A stretch of DNA of 49,199 nt from a virus. The notes under the pieces are model-generated. The model was not told the DNA's origin, did not search any database, and was given only the letters and a program-made list of their open reading frames with translations. Position 1 is the first letter of the stretch. Each line of letters begins with the position of its first letter. Positions 42,121-49,199 of the stretch are shown in pieces. The translations under genes and the position numbers were made by a program. The stretch lies in the IMG/VR virus record IMGVR_UViG_3300027833_002415, positions 1 through 49,199 of that record; one strand, given 5' to 3'.

Positions 42121-42334
42121 CTCTTGATGGTCTATTTGATGTTCCTACTGTTTTTGATTTTGCAATTTGATAAAATTCGTTTAGATACCATTCAAATCTT
42201 TCTTGCCACATATCTGCATCCAAGTCATATATCCAATCGTTAATTTCACCAATTGATTTACCAATTGATTCAAGAGCTTTTACACCTCTTTCCTCCAAGT
42301 TATCGTTACTTGTTGTTTTCGTTGTCTTTGCCAT
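42065..42334 (-). CDS. Small hypothetical protein
   Basis: An 89-residue protein starts MAKTTKTTSNDNLEERGVKA, with a central Trp/Glu-rich helical segment (INDWIYDLDADMWQERFEWY) and an acidic polar tail. Its start lies inside the end of the coiled-coil gene (29-nt overlap) and its end overlaps the next GT7 gene. I do not recognise the family. The aromatic-rich middle could pack on a partner such as the preceding coiled-coil protein, but this is speculative. Confidence 0.5.
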   Translation of the reverse strand: MAKTTKTTSNDNLEERGVKALESIGKSIGEINDWIYDLDADMWQERFEWYLNEFYQIAKSKTVGTSNRPSRDAERIQENTETQGEESKS

Positions 42335-42944
42335 AATTGTAATTTAGTTTTTTATTTTCTACTAATTCTGTTAATAATTTTTTAAACATCCATCCTTCGT
42401 GTGATTTAAAATCAATAGAGAACGATGCTTCTTCTATATAATCTTTAAGTTTTACTGGTTTCCATTTTAATTTTTCCAATTCTGATTCTAGTTTTGGAAT
42501 ATCCCACTTTACTTCTTCTAAGTAGTCTTTTATCTTTTTTGGCTCCCACTTTAACTTTTCAATCTTTGCTTTTAGTTCTTCTATCTTCCACTCTAATTCT
42601 TCTATTTCGTTATTTTTATCATCTAATTCAAATTCAAGTTTTTCCATTTCTGCAGTTTTTACAACTACATTTGTATTTGCTTCATCTAACCTAAAAGTTT
42701 TTTGTTTTATTTCTTCCTCGGTTTCATCTATTCTTGGTTGATTATCCCAATACCTTTCAAAGTATTCACCAATATGAGAATTATTATGTTTAGAAGTTTT
42801 AAGTAAAGTTTCTAAAATCATAATAATTTTTAAAAATATAGCATTATCCTTAACACCTGGTTCAATAATATCTTGTAGACTATTATCTATGTGCTCAAGG
42901 GTTCGTACTACCTTTTCGTTATGTAACAATTCTAATAAGTTCAT
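42306..42944 (-). CDS. Coiled-coil protein with 28-residue repeat
   Basis: The 212-residue protein has an N-terminal helical region (MNLLELLHNEKVVRTLEHID), then a long charged coiled coil from about residue 75. Residues 129-156 and 157-180 are a near-perfect repeat beginning EKLKW(E/K)P-x-K-(I/L)-K-D-Y-(L/I)-E-E. Related W-containing units (ELEWKIEELKAKIE) precede it. The 28-residue period equals four heptads. No catalytic motif. It starts in the end of the third GT7 gene (26-nt overlap). A scaffold or oligomerisation role in the glycosyltransferase cluster is possible. Confidence 0.6.
   Translation of the reverse strand: MNLLELLHNEKVVRTLEHIDNSLQDIIEPGVKDNAIFLKIIMILETLLKTSKHNNSHIGEYFERYWDNQPRIDETEEEIKQKTFRLDEANTNVVVKTAEMEKLEFELDDKNNEIEELEWKIEELKAKIEKLKWEPKKIKDYLEEVKWDIPKLESELEKLKWKPVKLKDYIEEASFSIDFKSHEGWMFKKLLTELVENKKLNYNYGKDNENNK
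42417..42560 (-). repeat. Tandem 28-codon repeat inside the coiled-coil gene
   Basis: The segment encodes one full and one partial unit of 28 residues starting E-K-L-K-W at residues 129 and 157 of the 42306-42944 protein. The DNA copies have diverged at several third positions. Confidence 0.65.
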
Positions 42945-44376
42945 AATCTTCTTTATCTTGTTTATCTAATATTTTATAAGTTAATGATGATAGTCCAATA
43001 GTGGTATAATCTAATTTATCTGTTAGTACCTCATGAAAAAATATATCAGCATTTTCTTCAATATCAGGATTATATTTATAATATTTTTTTATTATCTCAG
43101 TATCATCCTCATGTACTAATGATTTATATTCTCCTTGCAATCTTATTGGTAAATATATTGGAGTTGTTACATCTAAAGTAATTTCCTCTACATCAAATGG
43201 TCCTTCCAATTTTAAGTGATTTAAATTTTTACCCTTATCTAATAATAATCTATTTTTATAAAAAGTTTTAAAGTCATATATACTACAAATATTAAACCCA
43301 AATTTATTTTTCAAATTATTAAATGAACTTTCTCCATCATAAAATAAAGCAGATACTATTTCTTCATTAATTTTTGTATTTGAAGTTAATATTGATGAGA
43401 TTTTAATATCACTTTGTGTATCTGAAATTTTAACTGTATGTTTTGTATAATCAAATAAATCGAAATTTTCTTTTAGTTTAAGAGTTTCTAATTTATTATT
43501 GAGGTACATAAAGATACCATTGTTATTTTTACCAAATATAACATGATTCCATTTTTCTTTTTTATAATCATGAGATACCTCATAGTGTATTTCATCTTTA
43601 TCCCATATCTGACCTAGTACATGCTTTCCATGTGATAAGAATACACCAGTATCACAACCTTCAAATGAAAATAAGTTTTTTACTTCTTCTGTATTCTTTG
43701 AATCTTTGAACCAAAATGAAATAAAAAAATCTCCATTTATTAATTCATTTGTCATATGATTTATATTTCCATAAAATCTACTTTCAGCACCAAGTGATAT
43801 TGTATTTATTTTATGGTTTCTTTTATCTGTACCTATTTCTACATTTTCTATCCTATATGGTAACACATCAGTAATATCATATCTTTCATATGTTTGATTT
43901 ATATCATAAAACTTTTCTAAATACGCTCCACTTCTTTCTAATCTATAAAGTAAGTCTAAATCATGAAAACCATAACCCCAATACTCATTTGAGTATCCGT
44001 TTGCATTTTCAAAATCTTCTCTACTGATAACATTAACTCCACCAAAATATTGTGGATATGGCATCTTGTTATCATGTGCTTCAACATTAGTTGCTAAGTG
44101 AGTTGGTGATTCGGGATAAGTATAATCACACTCATCATTCATTGGTAACATATCTATATCATGAAAAGCAAAGTAAGTGTATTCTTTACCAACTTCTTTA
44201 CTAACAACATTACATAATTTACCATAGTTAAAAGGTCTATTATCTGTTTGTTCTGCAATAAAAATAGTGTAATCGATTCCCTTATCTTTAAGAAACTCTT
44301 GCATATGAGGTATGAACACATCTAAGTGGTCTTGCCTATCTCTATAAGGAACAATAATTGCTAACTTATCTATCAT
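42919..44376 (-). CDS. GT7 with inserted LamG-like domain, copy 3
   Basis: The 485-residue protein has AIIVPYRDRQDHLDVFIPHM, FNYGKLCNVVSKEV, HDIDMLPMND, YFGGVNVI and NGYSNEYWGYGFHDLDLL. The acidic E-D-D-D found in copies 1 and 2 is H138-D-L-D141 here, so the Glu is lost. A divergent LamG-like stretch fills about 175-400 (FFISFWFKDS, WNHVIFGKNNNGIFMYLNNK). The GT7 tail is GEYKSLVHEDD at 415 onwards and TTIGLSSLTYKILDKQD. The changed active-site motif may mean altered donor or lower activity. It overlaps the preceding GT2 gene by 4 nt. Confidence 0.78.
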   Translation of the reverse strand: MIDKLAIIVPYRDRQDHLDVFIPHMQEFLKDKGIDYTIFIAEQTDNRPFNYGKLCNVVSKEVGKEYTYFAFHDIDMLPMNDECDYTYPESPTHLATNVEAHDNKMPYPQYFGGVNVISREDFENANGYSNEYWGYGFHDLDLLYRLERSGAYLEKFYDINQTYERYDITDVLPYRIENVEIGTDKRNHKINTISLGAESRFYGNINHMTNELINGDFFISFWFKDSKNTEEVKNLFSFEGCDTGVFLSHGKHVLGQIWDKDEIHYEVSHDYKKEKWNHVIFGKNNNGIFMYLNNKLETLKLKENFDLFDYTKHTVKISDTQSDIKISSILTSNTKINEEIVSALFYDGESSFNNLKNKFGFNICSIYDFKTFYKNRLLLDKGKNLNHLKLEGPFDVEEITLDVTTPIYLPIRLQGEYKSLVHEDDTEIIKKYYKYNPDIEENADIFFHEVLTDKLDYTTIGLSSLTYKILDKQDKEDYELIRIVT

Positions 44377-45215
44377 ACTTTTATTATAACATTTGAAAGT
44401 TCATTCCACTTTGTATAATCAAAGTAAGAATTATCTTCCATTTTTTCAAACATAAATTCAGGATTATTTATATCGATTTTCCAATCATTAATCTGAATTC
44501 CTCTGTACATTTTTTTATATTCCTGCCAATAGGAATAATCTTTTTTTGTTTCTGATACTTCTTTTAATCTTTCAAGAACGGTTGAATCCCATTTAAAATG
44601 ATGAACTTGTACAATCCCATTTTCTATTGGATATCTTTTAGGATGATTCCATCCTCGTTCTCTCCAAGTATCAGTATCACCGATTACTGCAAAATGTTGT
44701 CCATGTGTTACATCAACTGAACCTTTCATTACACAACATTTGTTTGGCATCGCTCCACTCATAGGATATCTAAAAAATCCTGCAAGTGGAAACGATTTCC
44801 AAATATTAGTTTCTTTTGTTACCAAAGGAAACTCTCCTCCCTCTCCTATCCTATCGAGGAATCCTCCTGTGATAAACTCCCATCCGTTTTCATCACACTC
44901 TGAAATCATTTCTCTGATATCAGTTGGATAAACATGAAGTTCATCATCATCCGAAACCACCCACCATTCGTTTGGTTTGGTTTGTTTAACTTCGTTATAT
45001 AATTGAGTTACTCTTTCCCAATTAAATTTTTCTTCGGTAACTATTTTGTAGGGTTTGATACCGAGATTTATTACATCTTCTAAAATACCATCTAAGGTAT
45101 GTTGTCTATAAACTACTACATAAATTTCATCTACAATATCTTTGTAGTGATTTATCATATGTGGTAGGATTGTTGTATTGTGGCCAACTACTGTGACCAA
45201 GTTTACTTTTGGCAT
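44373..45215 (-). CDS. GT2-like glycosyltransferase
   Basis: The 280-residue protein has the GT-A pattern: VNLVTVVGHNTTILPHMINH, YVVVYRQHTLDGILEDVINL, NEWWVVSDDDELHVYP (D89-D91, the metal/nucleotide-sugar D-x-D), GGFLDRIGEGGEFP, and QVHHFKWDSTVLERL with a His that often binds metal in this fold. No membrane segment is present. Donor and acceptor are unknown. It overlaps the methyltransferase gene by 13 nt and GT7 copy 3 by 4 nt. Confidence 0.8.
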   Translation of the reverse strand: MPKVNLVTVVGHNTTILPHMINHYKDIVDEIYVVVYRQHTLDGILEDVINLGIKPYKIVTEEKFNWERVTQLYNEVKQTKPNEWWVVSDDDELHVYPTDIREMISECDENGWEFITGGFLDRIGEGGEFPLVTKETNIWKSFPLAGFFRYPMSGAMPNKCCVMKGSVDVTHGQHFAVIGDTDTWRERGWNHPKRYPIENGIVQVHHFKWDSTVLERLKEVSETKKDYSYWQEYKKMYRGIQINDWKIDINNPEFMFEKMEDNSYFDYTKWNELSNVIIKV

Positions 45216-45985
45216 TTCTGAAGAATTGTTAGACCCGTAGAAGATGGTCTAGTTTTAAATATACCATTATTGAAAAAGTTAAAAATTTCCCAATCACTAT
45301 CATCACTCAGTTCTTTTACTAATTTAGATGGTCCGTTTGTTATATTATCTTGATGATTTTGACTCTTAACATCTTCTGTAACTATTAAATCTTTTTCGAA
45401 TGATTCATCTGTATCATGTATTGATATAATTCCATTTGGAGAAAGTATTTTAGAGTATAACTCAAAGTCTTGTTTTACATCTTCATAAGAATGACCTGCA
45501 TCAATATGTAAATAATCAATTTTAATATCTTCTTTTACAAAAAAGTTATAATATGCGTTTTCTGTTGTTTCTAATATAATTCTTGGAAAAAAGTTTTTTC
45601 TTAGAAAAGAATCCCCATTCTTCCAATCTACGTTTCCACCAATTCCATTTGCAGCATCAACAAGATATGTACTTCCTATATCACCCCAATTAAAATCTCG
45701 GTTTCCTTCAAAGATTTGTGAATCATATAAATCAACTCTTGCTTGTGTCATTATTCTAGGAATGAATCCACCCCCACTACCCAAACAAACACAAACTTTT
45801 GCTCTCATATAATGAATTATAGAGTAAATTAATAAACCATCACCCAAAGTTAAATCAGTAGCCCCATGTGTCCAACGATATGGAACAGGAGTATGCTCAT
45901 GAAATTCTTTTCCATTTACATCTAATTTTGGTTTTTGATTATTTGTTAAATATTCTCGAAGATAATCAAGATTTAGTAATGTCAT
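45203..45985 (-). CDS. Class I SAM-dependent methyltransferase (Methyltransf_24-like)
   Basis: The 260-residue protein has motif I as VCVCLGSGGGFIPRIM (SAM-binding Gly loop), motif II-like WKNGDSFLRK, and DYLHIDAGHSYEDVKQDFEL followed by LSPNGIISIHDTD, typical of sugar and polyketide O-methyltransferases of the Methyltransf_24 type. D-A-G-H and H-D-T residues are likely metal or catalytic ligands. It is the first gene after two tandem promoter-like motifs and so may head the cargo operon. Target is presumably a glycan. Confidence 0.8.
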   Translation of the reverse strand: MTLLNLDYLREYLTNNQKPKLDVNGKEFHEHTPVPYRWTHGATDLTLGDGLLIYSIIHYMRAKVCVCLGSGGGFIPRIMTQARVDLYDSQIFEGNRDFNWGDIGSTYLVDAANGIGGNVDWKNGDSFLRKNFFPRIILETTENAYYNFFVKEDIKIDYLHIDAGHSYEDVKQDFELYSKILSPNGIISIHDTDESFEKDLIVTEDVKSQNHQDNITNGPSKLVKELSDDSDWEIFNFFNNGIFKTRPSSTGLTILQKCQK

Positions 45986-45999
45986 AACTTTCTTATTGT

Positions 46000-46017
46000 C
46001 TTATATAAATATAATAA
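46000..46017 (-). promoter_or_regulatory. Putative promoter of the cargo operon, proximal copy
   Basis: The minus strand reads TTATATTTATATAAG about 16 nt before the methyltransferase ATG at 45985. With the copy at 46030-46048 it forms a tandem pair in the 59-nt gap. Confidence 0.45.
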
Positions 46018-46029
46018 AAAATAATAAAT

Positions 46030-46048
46030 GTATATAAATATATATTAG
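46030..46048 (-). promoter_or_regulatory. Putative promoter of the cargo operon, distal copy
   Basis: The minus strand reads AATATATATTTATATAC, overlapping the stop codon of the GT4-like gene, 45-60 nt upstream of the methyltransferase start. It matches the motifs at 2776, 15297 and 21293 most closely. Confidence 0.45.
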
Positions 46049-47037
46049 TTAAATAGATTTACAACATCAGTTGTCCATCTTGATTTATCATCATATTTTT
46101 TTAAATATTCTTTTAATTTATAAAATTCATTTGTATGAACTGATTCACTATCGGATAAAATTAATTCATATATTTTTTTAAACTCATTTTTTGATGATGC
46201 TCTATATCGATAATCAACATCTCCCCAATCAGAATGTATGATAGGTAACTTACCATAATCAACTGATTGGAATATAGAATAACCAAATGGTTCTTTAGTA
46301 TGACATGAATGTGAAATACTCCATTTAAGGTTCATAAAAGAGTTTAGTATATCGATACTCCATTTAAAATATTTAGTTCGTTTAAAATCATAATATCCAC
46401 TTTCATTTATATTTTTCCAATCATAATATCCACTTAAAACATATGATGGAAGTGAATCCAAATAATGTACATTTTTCCTTGATTCTATTCTTGATGCAAA
46501 TCCTATTTTATTATTTATTTTACCAAGTTCTATATTATGCTTAAATTCGTAAAAGTTTGTTATAGTTTCTGTTTCGAAATCATTAAATATTTCAGATGGA
46601 TTATTTCCAATCCAAATTCTTTTTTTACAATAAGTAAGTAATTCTATTACATCATCTTCTACTACATTTGTACTAAACTGTCTAAGAGAATCTCCATATT
46701 GTAACATATCAGGTAGATATGCTTGTACAAAAATAGTTCCCCACTTATCTTTATATTTCCATAGATGGTCTCGTTTGTGATAATTTGCATGCAAAAAATG
46801 TATTTCACTACACATTTTTAAAATAAAATCTGTCTTTTTTGCATCTTCTAAGTGAAAGTGAAGTTTTCCTAGTTTTTCAAGATTGTAAGTATCTCTCCAT
46901 CCAATTGGTTTTTTAGAATCTACCAAAATATAATATTCAGAAAGATGAGGCAAAACTAATTCTATAAAATTATTAGTCCACATATCAGCACCACCTTGAA
47001 TGATGTTACCACAACCTGTTGTTACAAAAACCTTCAT
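46045..47037 (-). CDS. GT4-like (GT-B) glycosyltransferase
   Basis: I use the ATG at 47037 (330 residues, MKVFVTTGCGNIIQGGADMW), because the longer frame begins at a TTG inside the upstream gene. The N-terminal Gly-rich loop (IIQGGADMWTNNFIELVLPH) is typical of GT-B retaining enzymes. The C-terminal domain has IGFASRIESRKNVHYLDSLP (phosphate-contact region) and SHSCHTKEPFGYSIFQSVDY followed by GKLPIIHSDWGD, i.e. the E-x7-E-like donor site in a variant form. Donor unknown. It follows the tail-fibre gene with an 11-nt gap, so it may modify the fibre or be transcribed with it. Confidence 0.78.
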   Translation of the reverse strand: MKVFVTTGCGNIIQGGADMWTNNFIELVLPHLSEYYILVDSKKPIGWRDTYNLEKLGKLHFHLEDAKKTDFILKMCSEIHFLHANYHKRDHLWKYKDKWGTIFVQAYLPDMLQYGDSLRQFSTNVVEDDVIELLTYCKKRIWIGNNPSEIFNDFETETITNFYEFKHNIELGKINNKIGFASRIESRKNVHYLDSLPSYVLSGYYDWKNINESGYYDFKRTKYFKWSIDILNSFMNLKWSISHSCHTKEPFGYSIFQSVDYGKLPIIHSDWGDVDYRYRASSKNEFKKIYELILSDSESVHTNEFYKLKEYLKKYDDKSRWTTDVVNLFN

Positions 47038-47048
47038 TAATTTTATTT

Positions 47049-49199
47049 TTAACCACAATAGAGGTAACCATATACACCCACTGCTAATCCATTAGAATCA
47101 AATACAACATCCTCCATTGCTTTGGCAACAGTATAAGAACATTGTGATTGTCTTTCTTCGTACTGAGGATTACTATCTCCATCAAATGAAGTAATTACCC
47201 ATTCAGATGGTTGTTTCATTAAATATCCTTCAGTATCAGAAGAACATAATAAATCACCCCTTGAAACATCTCCACCTTGGTTACATACTTTAAATCCTGG
47301 TAAATATGAAGTTGAACCCGAATCAAAACTATCCCCAACAGATGCAACTTTCCACATTGTTTTTGTATCTCTTTCATTTTCAGCAAACGTATCACCCAAT
47401 GAGTCATATTCAGCCGAACCACTTTTTGGTTCTTTCCATAAGATACCAACAATCTCAGTATCTTTAGCCGTAGTTGATTTTATTATTTGATTATTGGAAT
47501 CCAACTTAACCAAATCACCAACATCTATACTTACATTATTTTGTTTTACATATTGGTGACCGGATGTAAATTGCTGATTTATTGAAAGAATCTCATTGGC
47601 ATTTGCAGTAGTTTTTGTTGTATTTGCTGAAATTAAACTGTTATACCCATCATAAGTTGCGAATCTTGTATTCAAACGAGTTGTACCAACTAATGCATTA
47701 GATTTTAATTTAATTTCTGTACTATCTAGTTCAAAAAGAGTACTCCATGCTTTTGTGTTAGTTCCATCACTTAACTTTGCCCCAGATTCAACAACACCTT
47801 TAAATGTTGCAGTACCAGCAGCCGATATTTTGAATTCAGGTGCTGAGATATATCCAGTTGAACCTAGTGTTAATGTACCATATGTATTATCTGCGGTTGT
47901 ACCTCCTAATGTAGTTTCACCAATTCCCCATCCACCAACAGACCCAGCGGTTGCAGTAATTCTATTTACATTTAATGTGGAAGTTCCAGCTGTCCAAGTA
48001 AGTGCTCCACTTGTACCACCAAGATAGAAGTTACCACTTGAATCCATGTAAGTTTTCCAATTACTACCATCATTATATCCAAGTCTATTATTACCTAAAT
48101 GTAAACCTGCACCTGTTCCTGCAGCTGATGTTGGTGTGAAGGTTGTTGGGTTTGGGTCTCCCGCTGACCAAGCAGCTGAGTTGTTTGATATTGTAGTGTT
48201 TGCGGTATTGGCCGCAGTTTGAGCGGCTGATGCCGAAGTTGCAGCATTTCCTGCTGCCGTACTAGCAAAGTTTTGAGCGTTTGTTTGAGCGGCGGATGCG
48301 GAAGCGGCGGCTCCTGCTCCAAAATCAACTTCAGATGTTGAACCTGCTGCAATTGTAATAGCACCAGTCATTGATAAGTTACCATCTGAATTAAATGTTA
48401 ATTTATCTCCAAGTGAAAATTGTCCATCACTATCAATATAAAGTTGAGTATTTGAGCTTCCAAAATCTGTTCCTGTTCCTACTTTAAATACAGTACTTGT
48501 TACAGATACAGGTCCGATGGTTGCTGAGTTCATTACAGCATCTCCACTCATGTTTACTCTAAAAGGAGCATCTCCAAATGTAGCATCACCTAATTGAATA
48601 CCACTAGCACCAGCTTTAAATACATCATCACCAGAACCAATAGTTATTGAACCACCAAATGTACCTGTTGCTGCTGATATATCACCATCAAACGAACCAC
48701 CAGCTGCTGATAAAGTACCTGAGAATGAAGCATCACCATTACTTGTTATCTTAAATTCTTTAGCATGAATCGAACCAGAATCTAAATTAATTGCCATACC
48801 TGCTGCAGCATAACCAGTTGTATCTGAAATTCCATTGGTTGTACCAGAAGCTGAATCATTCCAATTTGTAGATATAATCCTACCGGTTGAAATATTATCT
48901 CCATGGATTGCAGTTGTACCACTAGTTCCAAATGACAATGCATTTCCACTACCATTTGAAACCGAATCATCTGCGGTAAACGTTACTAAACCAGTAAATC
49001 CAATTGCTTGGTTAGCATCACCAAATGTTGGTGTACCTGTCCCACCTCCAGCAGTTGTTTCAACAACAGAATAGGTTGAGTACCAATATACATTATCATT
49101 ACCACCCGAATATGTTGGTGCATCCAATCCCCAATCCGTTGTTAAACTAGTAAATGTACCATTAGAAAAAGTATAAGAAGTTGCAGATGGCGTTGATGG
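47049..49199 (-). CDS. Tail fibre/adhesin, 5' end cut by window edge
   Basis: The frame is open to the right edge (716 residues visible). It is rich in Gly/Ser/Thr/Ala with repeated units such as GDASFSGTLSAAGGSFDGDI and TGTFGGSITIGSGDDVFKAG, an Ala-rich segment (SASAAQTNAQNFASTAAGNA) likely to form a trimeric helix bundle, and C-terminal GDLVKLDSNNQIIKSTTAKD, WKVASVGDSFDSG, SRGDLLCSSDTEGYLMKQP and VYGYLYCG. The C-terminal domain recalls the Peptidase_G2/intramolecular-chaperone type found in phage fibres, from memory. It probably binds the host surface. GC content rises locally near 48280-48310 because of Ala/Gly codons. Confidence 0.82.
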   Translation of the reverse strand, partial: PSTPSATSYTFSNGTFTSLTTDWGLDAPTYSGGNDNVYWYSTYSVVETTAGGGTGTPTFGDANQAIGFTGLVTFTADDSVSNGSGNALSFGTSGTTAIHGDNISTGRIISTNWNDSASGTTNGISDTTGYAAAGMAINLDSGSIHAKEFKITSNGDASFSGTLSAAGGSFDGDISAATGTFGGSITIGSGDDVFKAGASGIQLGDATFGDAPFRVNMSGDAVMNSATIGPVSVTSTVFKVGTGTDFGSSNTQLYIDSDGQFSLGDKLTFNSDGNLSMTGAITIAAGSTSEVDFGAGAAASASAAQTNAQNFASTAAGNAATSASAAQTAANTANTTISNNSAAWSAGDPNPTTFTPTSAAGTGAGLHLGNNRLGYNDGSNWKTYMDSSGNFYLGGTSGALTWTAGTSTLNVNRITATAGSVGGWGIGETTLGGTTADNTYGTLTLGSTGYISAPEFKISAAGTATFKGVVESGAKLSDGTNTKAWSTLFELDSTEIKLKSNALVGTTRLNTRFATYDGYNSLISANTTKTTANANEILSINQQFTSGHQYVKQNNVSIDVGDLVKLDSNNQIIKSTTAKDTEIVGILWKEPKSGSAEYDSLGDTFAENERDTKTMWKVASVGDSFDSGSTSYLPGFKVCNQGGDVSRGDLLCSSDTEGYLMKQPSEWVITSFDGDSNPQYEERQSQCSYTVAKAMEDVVFDSNGLAVGVYGYLYCG

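Noticed and set aside
2776-46048. TATAAATA on the plus strand read as T4 late promoters for plus-strand genes
   Set aside because: No credible plus-strand genes follow any of these sites; placement matches minus-strand starts instead.
1-49199. tRNA genes, CRISPR arrays, insertion sequences, integrase or origin signals
   Set aside because: I looked for cloverleaf sequences, regularly spaced repeats, transposase motifs and iterons and saw none that I could support.

Overview
This window looks like part of a T4-like (myovirus) tailed-phage genome, probably marine. It is visibly AT-rich. Every convincing gene lies on the minus strand, so the biological order runs from high to low coordinates. 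The host cannot be named from sequence alone. Heptose-kinase-like, 3,5-epimerase-like and GDP-mannose dehydratase genes suggest a Gram-negative host.

Layout in transcription order. (1) 49199-47049: a tail-fibre or adhesin gene cut by the window edge. (2) 47037-21320: a roughly 26 kb cargo region for glycan and small-molecule chemistry. It holds a GT4-like enzyme, a methyltransferase, a GT2-like enzyme, three beta-1,4-galactosyltransferase-type (GT7) proteins each carrying a LamG-like domain inside the catalytic domain, two radical SAM/twitch enzymes, four paralogous 'TEK-motif' glycosyltransferases, GDP-mannose 4,6-dehydratase and other epimerases, a 2-oxoglutarate oxygenase, a short DegT aminotransferase, a PfkB/heptose-type kinase, a cytidylyltransferase and a split miniature TPP-dependent E1 enzyme. 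Most of these genes overlap by 1-8 nt (often ATGA) and lack obvious Shine-Dalgarno sites, as expected of one long translationally coupled operon. (3) 21275-15333: a 1,980-residue mosaic protein with an NMN-adenylyltransferase-like domain, a zinc ribbon, a CCA-adding-type nucleotidyltransferase, a very basic segment, an HD phosphohydrolase and a KxDG ligase domain. (4) 15272-1: the head and DNA-packaging module, with terminase large subunit (gp17), portal (gp20), prohead protease (gp21), scaffold (gp22) and major capsid protein (gp23, cut by the window edge) in T4-like order, interspersed with many small proteins and a phage ribosomal protein bS21.

The strongest theme is a capsid-internal protein system. 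Many head-module proteins begin with a short leader ending in L-x-N-E or similar and contain internal (L/V/I)NE-(S/A/G) sites. These resemble the capsid-targeting leaders and gp21 cleavage sites of T4 internal proteins. The same signals punctuate the 1,980-residue protein. I infer that it is packaged in the prohead, cut into separate enzymes by gp21 and injected with the DNA as an RNA-repair and NAD-related kit. This is an inference, not a demonstrated function.

A recurrent motif reading TATATTTATATAC on the minus strand lies just upstream of several start codons and is probably this phage's promoter. No tRNA genes, CRISPR arrays or insertion sequences were seen, and no stretch longer than 300 bases lacks a gene.
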